From contig QUBV01000022.1 in NCBI GenBank assembly GCA_014338185.1, positions 1 through 41,013 of the forward strand: a stretch of DNA of 41,013 nt, in the 5' to 3' direction. Within the stretch, counting starts at the first letter, position 1; every line of letters begins with the position of its first letter. A program made the position numbers and the translations under genes. Positions 8,989 through 17,025 of the stretch are shown here, in pieces. This stretch comes from Lysobacterales bacterium (GTDB lineage: Bacteria > Pseudomonadota > Gammaproteobacteria > Xanthomonadales > Rhodanobacteraceae). Under the pieces are notes generated by a model that searched no databases, was not told the DNA's origin, and saw only the letters and a list, made by a program, of their open reading frames with translations.

Positions 8989-10515
8989 TCAGTCGAACTG
9001 CACGAGGCTGCGCCCGCTCATCTCGGGCGGCTGCGGCAGGCCCATGAGCGTGAGCACGCTCGGGGCGAGGTCGCGCAGCGCGCCATGGCTCAGGCGCGCG
9101 GGTCGGCCCACGTACACCAGCGGCACCGGTCCCACCGTGTGCTGGGTGTGCGGCTGACCGTGCTCATCCACCATCTGCTCGAGATTGCCGTGGTCGGCGC
9201 TGATGAGCATCTCGCCGCCGACGGCCTTGAGCGCGGCATCGATGCGCCCGAGTGCGAGGTCGACCGCCTCCGCCGCGGCGATCGCGGCGGCCTCGATGCC
9301 GGTGTGGCCGACCATGTCGGGGTTGGCGATGTTGCACACGATGAAGTCGAAGCGGCCCGAGCCAATCGCCTCGACCAGCTGCTCGGTGAGCTCGGGGCAG
9401 CTCATCTCGGGCTTGAGGTCGTAGGTGGCGACCTTGGGGCTGGGCACGAGGATGCGCTCCTCGCCCGCGAACGGGGCCTCGCGCCCACCCGAGAAGAAGA
9501 ACGTGACGTGCGCGTACTTCTCGGTCTCGGCGATGCGCAGCTGGCGCAGGCCCAGCTCCGCGAGGTACTCGCCCAGCGTGTTGCGCATCGACTGCGGCGG
9601 GAACGCGATCGCGTGCCCGGGAACCAGGCCCTGCTCGTATTCGGTCAGCGTCACGAACGCCGACAGCGCCGGGACGCGGCCGCGCGCGAAGCCGTCGAAG
9701 CCGGCATCGAGGAACGCGTGCGAGAGCTCGCGCGCACGATCGGCGCGGAAGTTCATGAACACGACCGCATCGCCATCGTGCATCGCCCAGTCGCGCCGCA
9801 CCAGCGCCGGCTTGACGAACTCGTCGTTCTCGCCGCGCGCATAGGCGGCATCGAGCGCGGCCAGCGCATCGGGCCAGTGCGGCGCATTGCCCTCGACGAT
9901 CGCCTGCCATGCCAGCTGCACGCGCTCCCAGCGCTGGTCGCGGTCCATCGCGTAGTAACGCCCGCCCAGGCTGGCGATGAATGCGCCGGGCACGCTCGCG
10001 CACTTGTCGAGCAGGCGCTGCAACGAAGCCCGTGCACTGCGCGGCGGCGTATCGCGCCCGTCGAGGAACGCATGCAGCGCGATGCGCGGCACACCCGAGC
10101 GCGCGGCCATGTCCAGCAACGCCAGGATGTGGTCCTCGCTGCTGTGCACGCCGCCGGGCGAAAGCAGACCGAGCACGTTGAGCGTGCCGCCACTGCGCCT
10201 GACCGCATCACAGGCGGCGACCAGCGCCGGGTTCGCGGCGAAGCTGCCGTCGGCGATCGCGGCGTCGATGCGGGTGAGGTCCTGGTGGACGATGCGTCCG
10301 GCGCCGATGTTCATGTGACCGACTTCGGAGTTGCCCATCTGCCCGTGGGGCAGACCCACGTGCTCACCGAAGGTATCGACCAGCGTGTGCGGATGTTCGC
10401 GCAGCAGGCGGCGCCAGTTCGGCAGCGTGGCCAGCGCCAGCGCGTTGTGGCTGGGGTCGTCGCGATGGCCCCAGCCATCGAGGATCAGCAGCAGGACGGG
10501 TTTGGGTCGGGCCAC
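8989..10515 (-). CDS. gpmI: 2,3-bisphosphoglycerate-independent phosphoglycerate mutase
   Basis: This glycolytic enzyme interconverts 3- and 2-phosphoglycerate using two Mn ions and a phosphoserine intermediate. The 508-residue length is normal for the family. Visible landmarks are LLLILDGWG (metal-binding Asp13), GQMGNSEVGH with the phosphorylated serine at S63, HAFLDGRDTPP, the FMNFRADRAREL region, and the late SADHGNLEQM metal-binding segment. The start is GTG 10515 with GAG eight bases before it; the first in-frame residues read VARPKPVLLL. It heads the minus-strand run with envC, as in enterobacteria. It is divergent from the YdjM-like gene, with a 163-base intergenic region. Confidence 0.97.
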   Translation of the reverse strand: MARPKPVLLLILDGWGHRDDPSHNALALATLPNWRRLLREHPHTLVDTFGEHVGLPHGQMGNSEVGHMNIGAGRIVHQDLTRIDAAIADGSFAANPALVAACDAVRRSGGTLNVLGLLSPGGVHSSEDHILALLDMAARSGVPRIALHAFLDGRDTPPRSARASLQRLLDKCASVPGAFIASLGGRYYAMDRDQRWERVQLAWQAIVEGNAPHWPDALAALDAAYARGENDEFVKPALVRRDWAMHDGDAVVFMNFRADRARELSHAFLDAGFDGFARGRVPALSAFVTLTEYEQGLVPGHAIAFPPQSMRNTLGEYLAELGLRQLRIAETEKYAHVTFFFSGGREAPFAGEERILVPSPKVATYDLKPEMSCPELTEQLVEAIGSGRFDFIVCNIANPDMVGHTGIEAAAIAAAEAVDLALGRIDAALKAVGGEMLISADHGNLEQMVDEHGQPHTQHTVGPVPLVYVGRPARLSHGALRDLAPSVLTLMGLPQPPEMSGRSLVQFD

Positions 10516-10678
10516 GAGCAGCTCGGCGAGGTCGAAAACGCCATCCTAGCCCAAGCCGGCGCCTGAGCCGGCGCTCGCACTCGCGGCCGGACAGCCACCG
10601 ATCATGTTGCCGCGCGTGCGCTGGCATCGGCCGCGCGCGGCTGCCAAGCTTGCCGCACCCTCGCGCAGGCGCGAACCG

Positions 10679-11893
10679 TTGGACAACATCTCGCACACCC
10701 TGGCCGGCGTGCTGCTCGGCGAATGCCTCGCGCGCATGCGCGGTGGCGCAATGCCGCTGCAGCCGCGGCGCACGCTCGTGGTGGTGCTGGCCGCGGTGGG
10801 CAGCAACCTGCCCGATCTGGACCTGCTCGATTCGGGCTGGCACGATCGGCTCGACTACCTGCTGCACCATCGCGGCTACAGCCACAGCGTGGTGGCGGCC
10901 GCCCTCGCCGGCGCACTGCTGGCGGTCCTCGCGCGCGGCTGGCTGCACTGGCGCGGCCACCGGCCCAATGCGCGCGACTGGGGCGTGATCGGTGCGATCG
11001 CGCTGCTCGGGCCGCTGCTGCACCTGGCGCTGGACTACGGCAACAGCTACGGCGTGCATCCATGGTGGCCGCTCGACAATCGCTGGCGCTACGGCGACAG
11101 CCTGTTCATCGTCGAGCCCTGGCTGTGGCTGGCCGGCACGCCGCTGCTGGCGACCTTGCGCTCGCGCAGCGCACGCACGCTGCTGGCGCTCGCACTGGGC
11201 GCGATCGTGCTCGCGGCGGCGGCCAGCGGCCTGGCGCGACCCGCGGTGGCGCTGGCGCTGGCGGGCACGCTCGCGCTGCTGGCGTGGCTCGCGGCGCGGG
11301 CCCCGGTGTCCCTCGCGCTGGGCTGTGGCCTGGCGCTGTGGCTGGGCACCATCGCGGCGTTCACGATGGCCGGCGCGTACGCGCGTCACGCCCTGCGCGC
11401 CCAGTTGCCCGACCACGGGCTGGTCGACATCGTGCTCACGCCGCTGCCCGGTGATCCGCTGTGCTGGGAGGCGCTGCTCGTGCGCGTGGAGGACGAGGTG
11501 CTGGTCGGACAGCGTGCGCTGCTGTCACTGGCACCGGCGCACGTGCCGGCGCAGTCCTGCCCGGCGCGCGGCGCCGGCAGCGCCACCACCGCGCCGCTCA
11601 CCGCGGTGGCGGCGCGCAGCGATGCGCGGCTGCAATGGTTCGGCCAGGTCGAGACCCCGCTCGCGCGCCTGCGCGCGAGCGCGCGGCGCGACTGCCGGGC
11701 GGCGGCCGCACTGCAGTTCATGCGCGTGCCGTGGCTCGCGCGGGTGGCCGGCCACGAGGTGATCGGCGACCTGCGCTTCGACCGCGAGCCCGCGCTCGGC
11801 TTTGCCGAGATCGGCTTGGCGCAGCCCGGGCCCTGTCCGCGCGCCGTGCCCTGGCGCGCGCCGCGCGCGGACGTGCTCGACGGCGTGCGCTAG
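10679..11893 (+). CDS. YdjM-like membrane-bound metal-dependent hydrolase
   Basis: The N-terminal half matches the YdjM/YfhO-type metal-dependent hydrolase family: DNISHTLAG at the start, SNLPDLDLL, HHRGYSHS, and HLALDYGNSYGVHPWWPLDN, which supply the His/Asp ligands, among four or more transmembrane segments. The C-terminal part is a soluble domain of about 170 residues typical of longer members. The family's substrate is not established. The start is inferred to be TTG 10679, because members begin with M-D-N-x-S/T-H-T at the very N-terminus; the in-frame ATG 10604 would add 25 Arg-rich residues with no family support. Neither candidate has a strong ribosome binding site. The gene is followed by a 210-base intergenic region. 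Confidence 0.85.
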   Translation: MDNISHTLAGVLLGECLARMRGGAMPLQPRRTLVVVLAAVGSNLPDLDLLDSGWHDRLDYLLHHRGYSHSVVAAALAGALLAVLARGWLHWRGHRPNARDWGVIGAIALLGPLLHLALDYGNSYGVHPWWPLDNRWRYGDSLFIVEPWLWLAGTPLLATLRSRSARTLLALALGAIVLAAAASGLARPAVALALAGTLALLAWLAARAPVSLALGCGLALWLGTIAAFTMAGAYARHALRAQLPDHGLVDIVLTPLPGDPLCWEALLVRVEDEVLVGQRALLSLAPAHVPAQSCPARGAGSATTAPLTAVAARSDARLQWFGQVETPLARLRASARRDCRAAAALQFMRVPWLARVAGHEVIGDLRFDREPALGFAEIGLAQPGPCPRAVPWRAPRADVLDGVR

Positions 11894-11964
11894 CGCGCGG
11901 GCCACGCCATGCGGCAGCGCAGCGAGGCGCGCGCCGCGAAACCGCGCCCGCATCGCACCTAAGC

Positions 11965-11980
11965 TGTGCACCAGTGCACA
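11965..11980. promoter_or_regulatory. CRP/Clp-like 16-bp dyad
   Basis: The sequence TGTGC-N6-GCACA is a perfect dyad in its arms and matches the CRP/Clp consensus TGTGA-N6-TCACA except at one base per half-site. It lies about 123 bases before the start of the Asp-box secreted protein. Clp of xanthomonads controls many secreted proteins, so regulation of the downstream gene is plausible but not shown. Confidence 0.4.
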
Positions 11981-12050
11981 CCGGCCGCCCCGATCCGTTC
12001 GCAACACCTGTCCTGCGACGAGGCACAATCAAGCCTCCCTTGACCATGGC

Positions 12051-12073
12051 CCCGGCCGGCCGCGCCGGCCGGG
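12051..12073 (+). repeat. Perfect 10-bp GC-only hairpin in the leader of the Asp-box gene
   Basis: CCCGGCCGGC and its exact reverse complement are separated by a three-base CGC loop, all G and C. It ends 30 bases before the ATG at 12104. It has no T-tract, so it is not a standard intrinsic terminator; it could stabilise the message, attenuate it, or be chance in high-GC DNA. Confidence 0.5.
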
Positions 12074-12103
12074 CCCGTACTGATCCAATCGGGAGCACGC
12101 TCC

Positions 12104-14953
12104 ATGAACATTTCGCGACTCGCAGCGTGTTTGCTGGCCAGCACCCTGGGCGGTCTTGCCAGCGCCGGACCGGGCGTGTGGACGACACAAGGTCCCCACG
12201 GCGGTGAGATCGATCGCCTGTTCGCCAATCCGGCCGTACCCGGCGTGCTGTATGCCGCCACCAGCGGCGGCATCTTCCGCAGCAGCGATGGCGGGGTGAG
12301 CTGGACACGCAAGGAAGCGGGCCTGACCGCCGAAGTGGGCTGGGTGGGCATGCTCACGATGGATGCCGACGCACCGGCCACCCTGTGGCTGGTCGACGGC
12401 TTCGGCCGCATCAACCGCAGCACCGACGGTGGCGACAACTGGGCCCTGACCGGCTACACCTTCGCCACCGGCTTGGCCAACGACATCGTCGACGTGCCGG
12501 GCAGCACCGGCAAGCTGCTGGTCGCGACCTACGTCGACGGCGTGCTGGTGAGCAACGACAGCGGCGCCAGCTTCCTGCCGAGCAATTCCGGCCTGCCGCT
12601 CGGCGTGCCGATCGCGAAAATCGCGGTCGATCCGTCCAACCCGCTGCGTGTGGTGGCCGGAACCGGCTACGCCGACACCAGCGACCCCCTGCACCCGGAC
12701 ACGCTCTACCTAAGCAGCGACGGTGGCATGACCTGGACCGGCCGCCTCACGCTTGGCGGCAGCAGCCCGTTCTACGGCGTCGTGGTGGATGTGAGTTTCG
12801 GCGCCGGCAGCGTGATCTATGCCGCCATCGACGGCGTGGTGTATCGCAGCGATGACGATGGCATGAACTGGACCGGGCCGTTGTTGAGCAGCGACGGCAC
12901 CGTGCAGAGCGTGCAGGCCGACCCACTGGTGGCCAACACGGTGTGGATCGGCAGTCGCGGCCTGCTGCGCTCGACCGATGGCGGCGCGACCGCGACGCCG
13001 CACAACAGCGGGCTGGAGGTGATCGCGGGCGCGCCGGCGGTGGTGACGCGCGTCACCCTGCATCCAAACTACCCGACCACACCGCAGCTGTGGCTGGGCA
13101 CGAGGAACGCGGGCGTGTATTTCAGCGCCAGCAACGGCAGCAGCTGGACCGCGCGCAACGACGGCCTCGCCGCGGTCAACGTGCGCGCGCTGGCGATGTT
13201 CCACGACGCGAGCACGCATCGCCTGTTCGCGGGTTACGGCGACCCGTTCACGCCCTCGCCCGCGCTGTTTCGTGGCAATAACGCCGGCCCCGGCCTGCCG
13301 TTCACCTCGTGGGCGCCTGCCAATACCAACCTGGCCGCTTACCAGATCCGCTCGGTCACGATCGACCCGACCACGCGGTCCGGCGGCATCGGCAGTACCC
13401 GCATCTACGCCACCGGCCGTGCCGGCCAACCCTGGGACATCGGCCCCAAGAACGGCGGCATCTACCGCAGCATCGACGGCGGCAACACCTGGAACTCGAT
13501 CGACGCGGGCCTGCCGAGCGCGGGTTCGCCCCCGGCGCCGTTCGTGGGCACCGTGCGCAGTCTCGTGCTCGATCCGCGCTCGTGCGCGAGCCCGCCGCCG
13601 TCCGGCCCATGCACGAGCGGCCCCTTGCAGACGCTGTATGCGACCGCCAATGGGCAAAGCTCCGGCGGCATCCACCAGTTCCGCGTCATCAAGAGCAGCA
13701 ATGGTGGCGACAGCTGGACCAGCGCCGACTCCGGCATTCCGCAACCGATCGACCCGGGCGCCGCGAGCTACCAGTACCTGCTGGTGGTGCCGATCGTGAT
13801 CAACCCTGCCAATCCGCAGGAACTGTATGTCGGCACCACCGCGATCTTCGACACCACGGCCGTGGCCTCGCCGACCATCCAGTCCGGCGTCTACAAGAGC
13901 ACCGATGGCGGCGCGAGCTGGGTGTGGCGCAGCAACGGCCTGCCGCACCGCGCCGGCTCGGCCAGCACGGTGCTCGACGTGCTGAGCCTGGCGATCAACC
14001 CGAACAACCCGCAGGAACTGTGGTGCTCGGTGGTCGACCTCGGCACGGGGGGTGGCGCGAGTGGCGGCATCTATCACAGCACCGACGGCGGCGCCAACTG
14101 GAGCAACGCCAGCACCGGCATCACCTCGGTCGACGTGCGCGCGCTCATCGTCGATTCCACCAATCCGGCCGTGCTGTACGCGGCCGGTGCCGGCAGCCCG
14201 GCCAATCCCGGCAGCATCTACAAGTCCGTCAACAGCGGCGCCTCGTGGACCTCGATCAGCGTGGGCCTGCCGGCCGGTTCAGCCACTGCGCTGCACCTGG
14301 ATCCGGTGGATGCCAGCGTGCTGTACGCAGGCACCGACAGCGGCGTGTGGAGCCTCACCCAGCTTGCCGATGCCGACGCCGATGGCGTGCCCGACAGCAT
14401 CGAGCAGGCGGCGCCCAATGGCGGCGATGGCAACTACGACGGGACGGCCGATGCACAGCAGGCCGCGGTGGGCTCCCTGCCCAGCACCAGCGGCGGCAAT
14501 GGCCTGATGGCGCCGCACGGCGACGCGTATTTCACGGTGGCGGTCACGCCGCTCAGCGGCGACTGCAGCCAGGCAGTGGACGTGCAGTCGATGTACGCGG
14601 CCTACCATGGTCATGACGTGTCGGACTATGGCGACAACTACGCCTATCCGCACCAGCTCGCACGCTTCGAGATCACCGACTGCGACCAGGCCCGGGTCAC
14701 GCTCAAGTTCCATGGTGCCAGCTTCACTGCCGGCTACAGCCTGCGCTTCTACGGACCGGCGATCCCGGGCGATCCGACCAGCATGGGCTGGCATGACTTC
14801 AGCGAGCGCGCGCAGCAGGTCGCGCCCGACAGCTGGCAGCTCACGCTCGACAACGGCCAGTTCGGCAGCTATCGCCCGGCCACCGCGCACAGCATCCTGT
14901 TCGAAGGCGGCCCCGCCTTCCACGACGGCATCTTCCGCGATGGCTTCAACTGA
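12104..14953 (+). CDS. Secreted Asp-box (BNR/sortilin-like) propeller protein with choice-of-anchor U-like C-terminus
   Basis: The 949-residue product starts with a signal peptide (cleavage near GGLASAGPG) and has about a dozen Asp-box repeats of the form S-x-D-G-G-x-x-W, for example SSDGGVSW, STDGGDNW, SIDGGNTW, SSNGGDSW, STDGGASW and STDGGANW. These mark one or two multi-bladed propellers like those of sortilin-type and glycosidase-associated proteins. From about residue 750 comes DADADGVPDSIE, a calcium-binding-like turn, and then a domain resembling choice-of-anchor U. The protein ends in GIFRDGFN, a short tail often seen on secreted proteins of Rhodanobacteraceae-type bacteria. It is likely exported and surface-attached or released; no enzymatic residues could be assigned. 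A purine-rich GGGAGCACG lies just before the ATG. Confidence 0.85.
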   Translation: MNISRLAACLLASTLGGLASAGPGVWTTQGPHGGEIDRLFANPAVPGVLYAATSGGIFRSSDGGVSWTRKEAGLTAEVGWVGMLTMDADAPATLWLVDGFGRINRSTDGGDNWALTGYTFATGLANDIVDVPGSTGKLLVATYVDGVLVSNDSGASFLPSNSGLPLGVPIAKIAVDPSNPLRVVAGTGYADTSDPLHPDTLYLSSDGGMTWTGRLTLGGSSPFYGVVVDVSFGAGSVIYAAIDGVVYRSDDDGMNWTGPLLSSDGTVQSVQADPLVANTVWIGSRGLLRSTDGGATATPHNSGLEVIAGAPAVVTRVTLHPNYPTTPQLWLGTRNAGVYFSASNGSSWTARNDGLAAVNVRALAMFHDASTHRLFAGYGDPFTPSPALFRGNNAGPGLPFTSWAPANTNLAAYQIRSVTIDPTTRSGGIGSTRIYATGRAGQPWDIGPKNGGIYRSIDGGNTWNSIDAGLPSAGSPPAPFVGTVRSLVLDPRSCASPPPSGPCTSGPLQTLYATANGQSSGGIHQFRVIKSSNGGDSWTSADSGIPQPIDPGAASYQYLLVVPIVINPANPQELYVGTTAIFDTTAVASPTIQSGVYKSTDGGASWVWRSNGLPHRAGSASTVLDVLSLAINPNNPQELWCSVVDLGTGGGASGGIYHSTDGGANWSNASTGITSVDVRALIVDSTNPAVLYAAGAGSPANPGSIYKSVNSGASWTSISVGLPAGSATALHLDPVDASVLYAGTDSGVWSLTQLADADADGVPDSIEQAAPNGGDGNYDGTADAQQAAVGSLPSTSGGNGLMAPHGDAYFTVAVTPLSGDCSQAVDVQSMYAAYHGHDVSDYGDNYAYPHQLARFEITDCDQARVTLKFHGASFTAGYSLRFYGPAIPGDPTSMGWHDFSERAQQVAPDSWQLTLDNGQFGSYRPATAHSILFEGGPAFHDGIFRDGFN

Positions 14954-14964
14954 CGCCCAGGGCT

Positions 14965-14985
14965 GCCGCCGCTTCATGCGGCGGC
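14965..14985. terminator. Hairpin between convergent genes
   Basis: GCCGCCGC, a five-base TTCAT loop and GCGGCGGC form a perfect 8-bp stem between the two converging stop codons. It could serve both strands. There is no clear T-run, so strength as an intrinsic terminator is uncertain. Confidence 0.45.
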
Positions 14986-14997
14986 GGCCTGCGCGCT

Positions 14998-16860
14998 TCA
15001 GTGCTGCGCGGCTGCGGCGGGCGCGAGCGCCTTCTCGATGCTCGCCCGCGTCATCGGGTGGTAGCCCGGCTTGGCCTTGGCGTAGACCTCGCGCGCGAAC
15101 GCCAGCCCGTCCGCGCTCTTGGCCAGTTCCTCGTACAACGGCACCACGAGGTAGCGCCGGCCGATGCGCGTCATGTACTTGGCCATCTCGCTGCGCGCGG
15201 GCCGGTAGTCGGCGCGGATCGCGGCCAGGTACCAGCGCCGCGCGATTTCCGCATTGGGGGAGCCATTGAGATGCCAGGCCGCATCGAGCTCGGCCACGCG
15301 ACGCGCGTCGAGGTCGACCGGCAGGCCGTCGAGGAAGTACATCCACTCGTGGGTGTTCCAACGCCGTGCATCGAGCTTGATCGCGCTGCGCTGGCCGGCG
15401 AGCCACTGCTTGCGCGCGGCCGCGATCGCGTCCAGGCGCGGCGAATCGGGCACCTGCGCCGTCGCCGGCACGCCGGGCCCATAGATCCATGCCTTGATCT
15501 CGTCGAGGCTCATCTTGCCCGGGTGCGCGTCGATGAGCCTGGCCTGCATCCACTGCAGCATCTGCTCGGTGGTGATGCTCTGGAACGCGAAGTGGTCGAA
15601 GTACTCGCGCAGGTACGCATCGAACACCGCGCGTCCGTAGCGCGCCTCGATCGTGCGCAGCAGCCAGGCGCCCTTGACGTAGGCGAAGTCGGACGCCGCA
15701 TCGTCGGCATCGTCGAGTTCGGGCACCAGCCACTGCGTGGCCGGTGGCGTGCTGGCGATCTCGCGGCGCAACTCGTCGGCGGCGATGATGAACTCCTCGT
15801 CGGCCTGCGCCTTGCCATATACCGCCTCGACGATGCGGTTCTCGACATAGGTGGTGAAGCCCTCGTTGAGCCACATGTGGCGCCAGTTGGCGTTGGTGAC
15901 GAGGTTGCCGGACCAGGAATGGGCCAGCTCGTGCGCCACCAGCGACACCAGGCTCTTGTCGCCCACGAGCACGGTGGGCGTGGCGAAGGTCAGGCGTGGA
16001 TTTTCCATGCCGCCGAACGGGAAGCTCGGCGGCAGCACGAGGATGTCGTAGCGGTCCCAGCGATAGGGTCCGTACAGCTTCTCGGTGGTCGCGATCATCT
16101 TCTCGGTGTCGGCGAATTCGCGCGCCGCCTTGGTCACCACCGATGGCTCGGCGTACACCGCGCTGCGCGGCCCGGTTTCGCGCACCGCGAGGTCGCCGAC
16201 CGCGATCGCGAGCAGGTACGAGGGGATCGGCTGCGCCATCCGGAAGCGGAACTCGCCATCGAGCGCATGGCGGGCGTCGTTGTCGGCGCTCATCACGGCG
16301 CGCAGCGCCTTGGGCACGCGCACGGCCGCGCTGTAGGTGAAGCGCACCGCCGGCGTATCCTGCAGCGGCACCCAGCTGCGCGCGTGGATCGACTGCGATT
16401 GCGAGTACATGAACGGGTGCTTCTTGCCCGCGGTCTGCGCCGGCGTCATCCACTGCAGACCCGAGGCCTGCGGCAGCGTGTGATAGTGGATGCGCACCGC
16501 CGGCGCCGGGCCGTCGAGCGCGATGCGCAGCGCGGCACCGCGCACCGGATCACTCGCATCGAGCCGGAACCTGGCCTCATGCGGTGGTCCGCCGACGCCC
16601 CAGGCTTCGACCTTGTCGATCACCAGGTCGCGCGTGTCGAGCACGAGTTCGCGCGCGGCACGGTCGCGCCAGTCCAGCTGCAGCTCGGCCGAGCCGGCCA
16701 GCTCCCTGCGCTCGAAATCCACCGCCAGCTGCAATGCGAGTGACTTCACGCGCACCACGTCGGGTTGGGCGTAGGAGAACGTATCGGTCTGGGCGGTGGC
16801 CACCTGCGCGTTCATCACGCTGGCCAGTACGAGCACGCCGAGGCGGGGCAACGCGGACAT
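14998..16860 (-). CDS. M1 family zinc aminopeptidase, exported
   Basis: The 620-residue protein carries a signal-type N-terminus (to about VATAQ), the GGMEN exopeptidase motif at 283-287, HELAH at 310-314 and the third zinc ligand E333 in NEGF, so the M1 site HExxH-x18-E is complete. Overall it resembles leukotriene A4 hydrolase-like M1 peptidases, with an N-terminal beta domain and a C-terminal helical domain. It should remove N-terminal residues from peptides in the periplasm. The start at ATG 16860 is preferred to GTG 16875 because GGAG is placed nine bases before it. It is divergent from the DUF2207 cluster and convergent with the Asp-box gene; no partner is obvious. Confidence 0.94.
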   Translation of the reverse strand: MSALPRLGVLVLASVMNAQVATAQTDTFSYAQPDVVRVKSLALQLAVDFERRELAGSAELQLDWRDRAARELVLDTRDLVIDKVEAWGVGGPPHEARFRLDASDPVRGAALRIALDGPAPAVRIHYHTLPQASGLQWMTPAQTAGKKHPFMYSQSQSIHARSWVPLQDTPAVRFTYSAAVRVPKALRAVMSADNDARHALDGEFRFRMAQPIPSYLLAIAVGDLAVRETGPRSAVYAEPSVVTKAAREFADTEKMIATTEKLYGPYRWDRYDILVLPPSFPFGGMENPRLTFATPTVLVGDKSLVSLVAHELAHSWSGNLVTNANWRHMWLNEGFTTYVENRIVEAVYGKAQADEEFIIAADELRREIASTPPATQWLVPELDDADDAASDFAYVKGAWLLRTIEARYGRAVFDAYLREYFDHFAFQSITTEQMLQWMQARLIDAHPGKMSLDEIKAWIYGPGVPATAQVPDSPRLDAIAAARKQWLAGQRSAIKLDARRWNTHEWMYFLDGLPVDLDARRVAELDAAWHLNGSPNAEIARRWYLAAIRADYRPARSEMAKYMTRIGRRYLVVPLYEELAKSADGLAFAREVYAKAKPGYHPMTRASIEKALAPAAAAQH

Positions 16861-17025
16861 GGGATCGGGCTCCACGGAAGCATGGCCGGTGATTATGCCA
16901 GCGCCACCGACCCGCCACGCACTGGTCGCGGTGACCCTGCGTCCACTACGCTGCGCCGGGCACCGGCCGTGTTCGTTCCGGCACTGCGCGGTGTTGTATC
17001 AGCACACGCAAGGACAGGACCGGCC

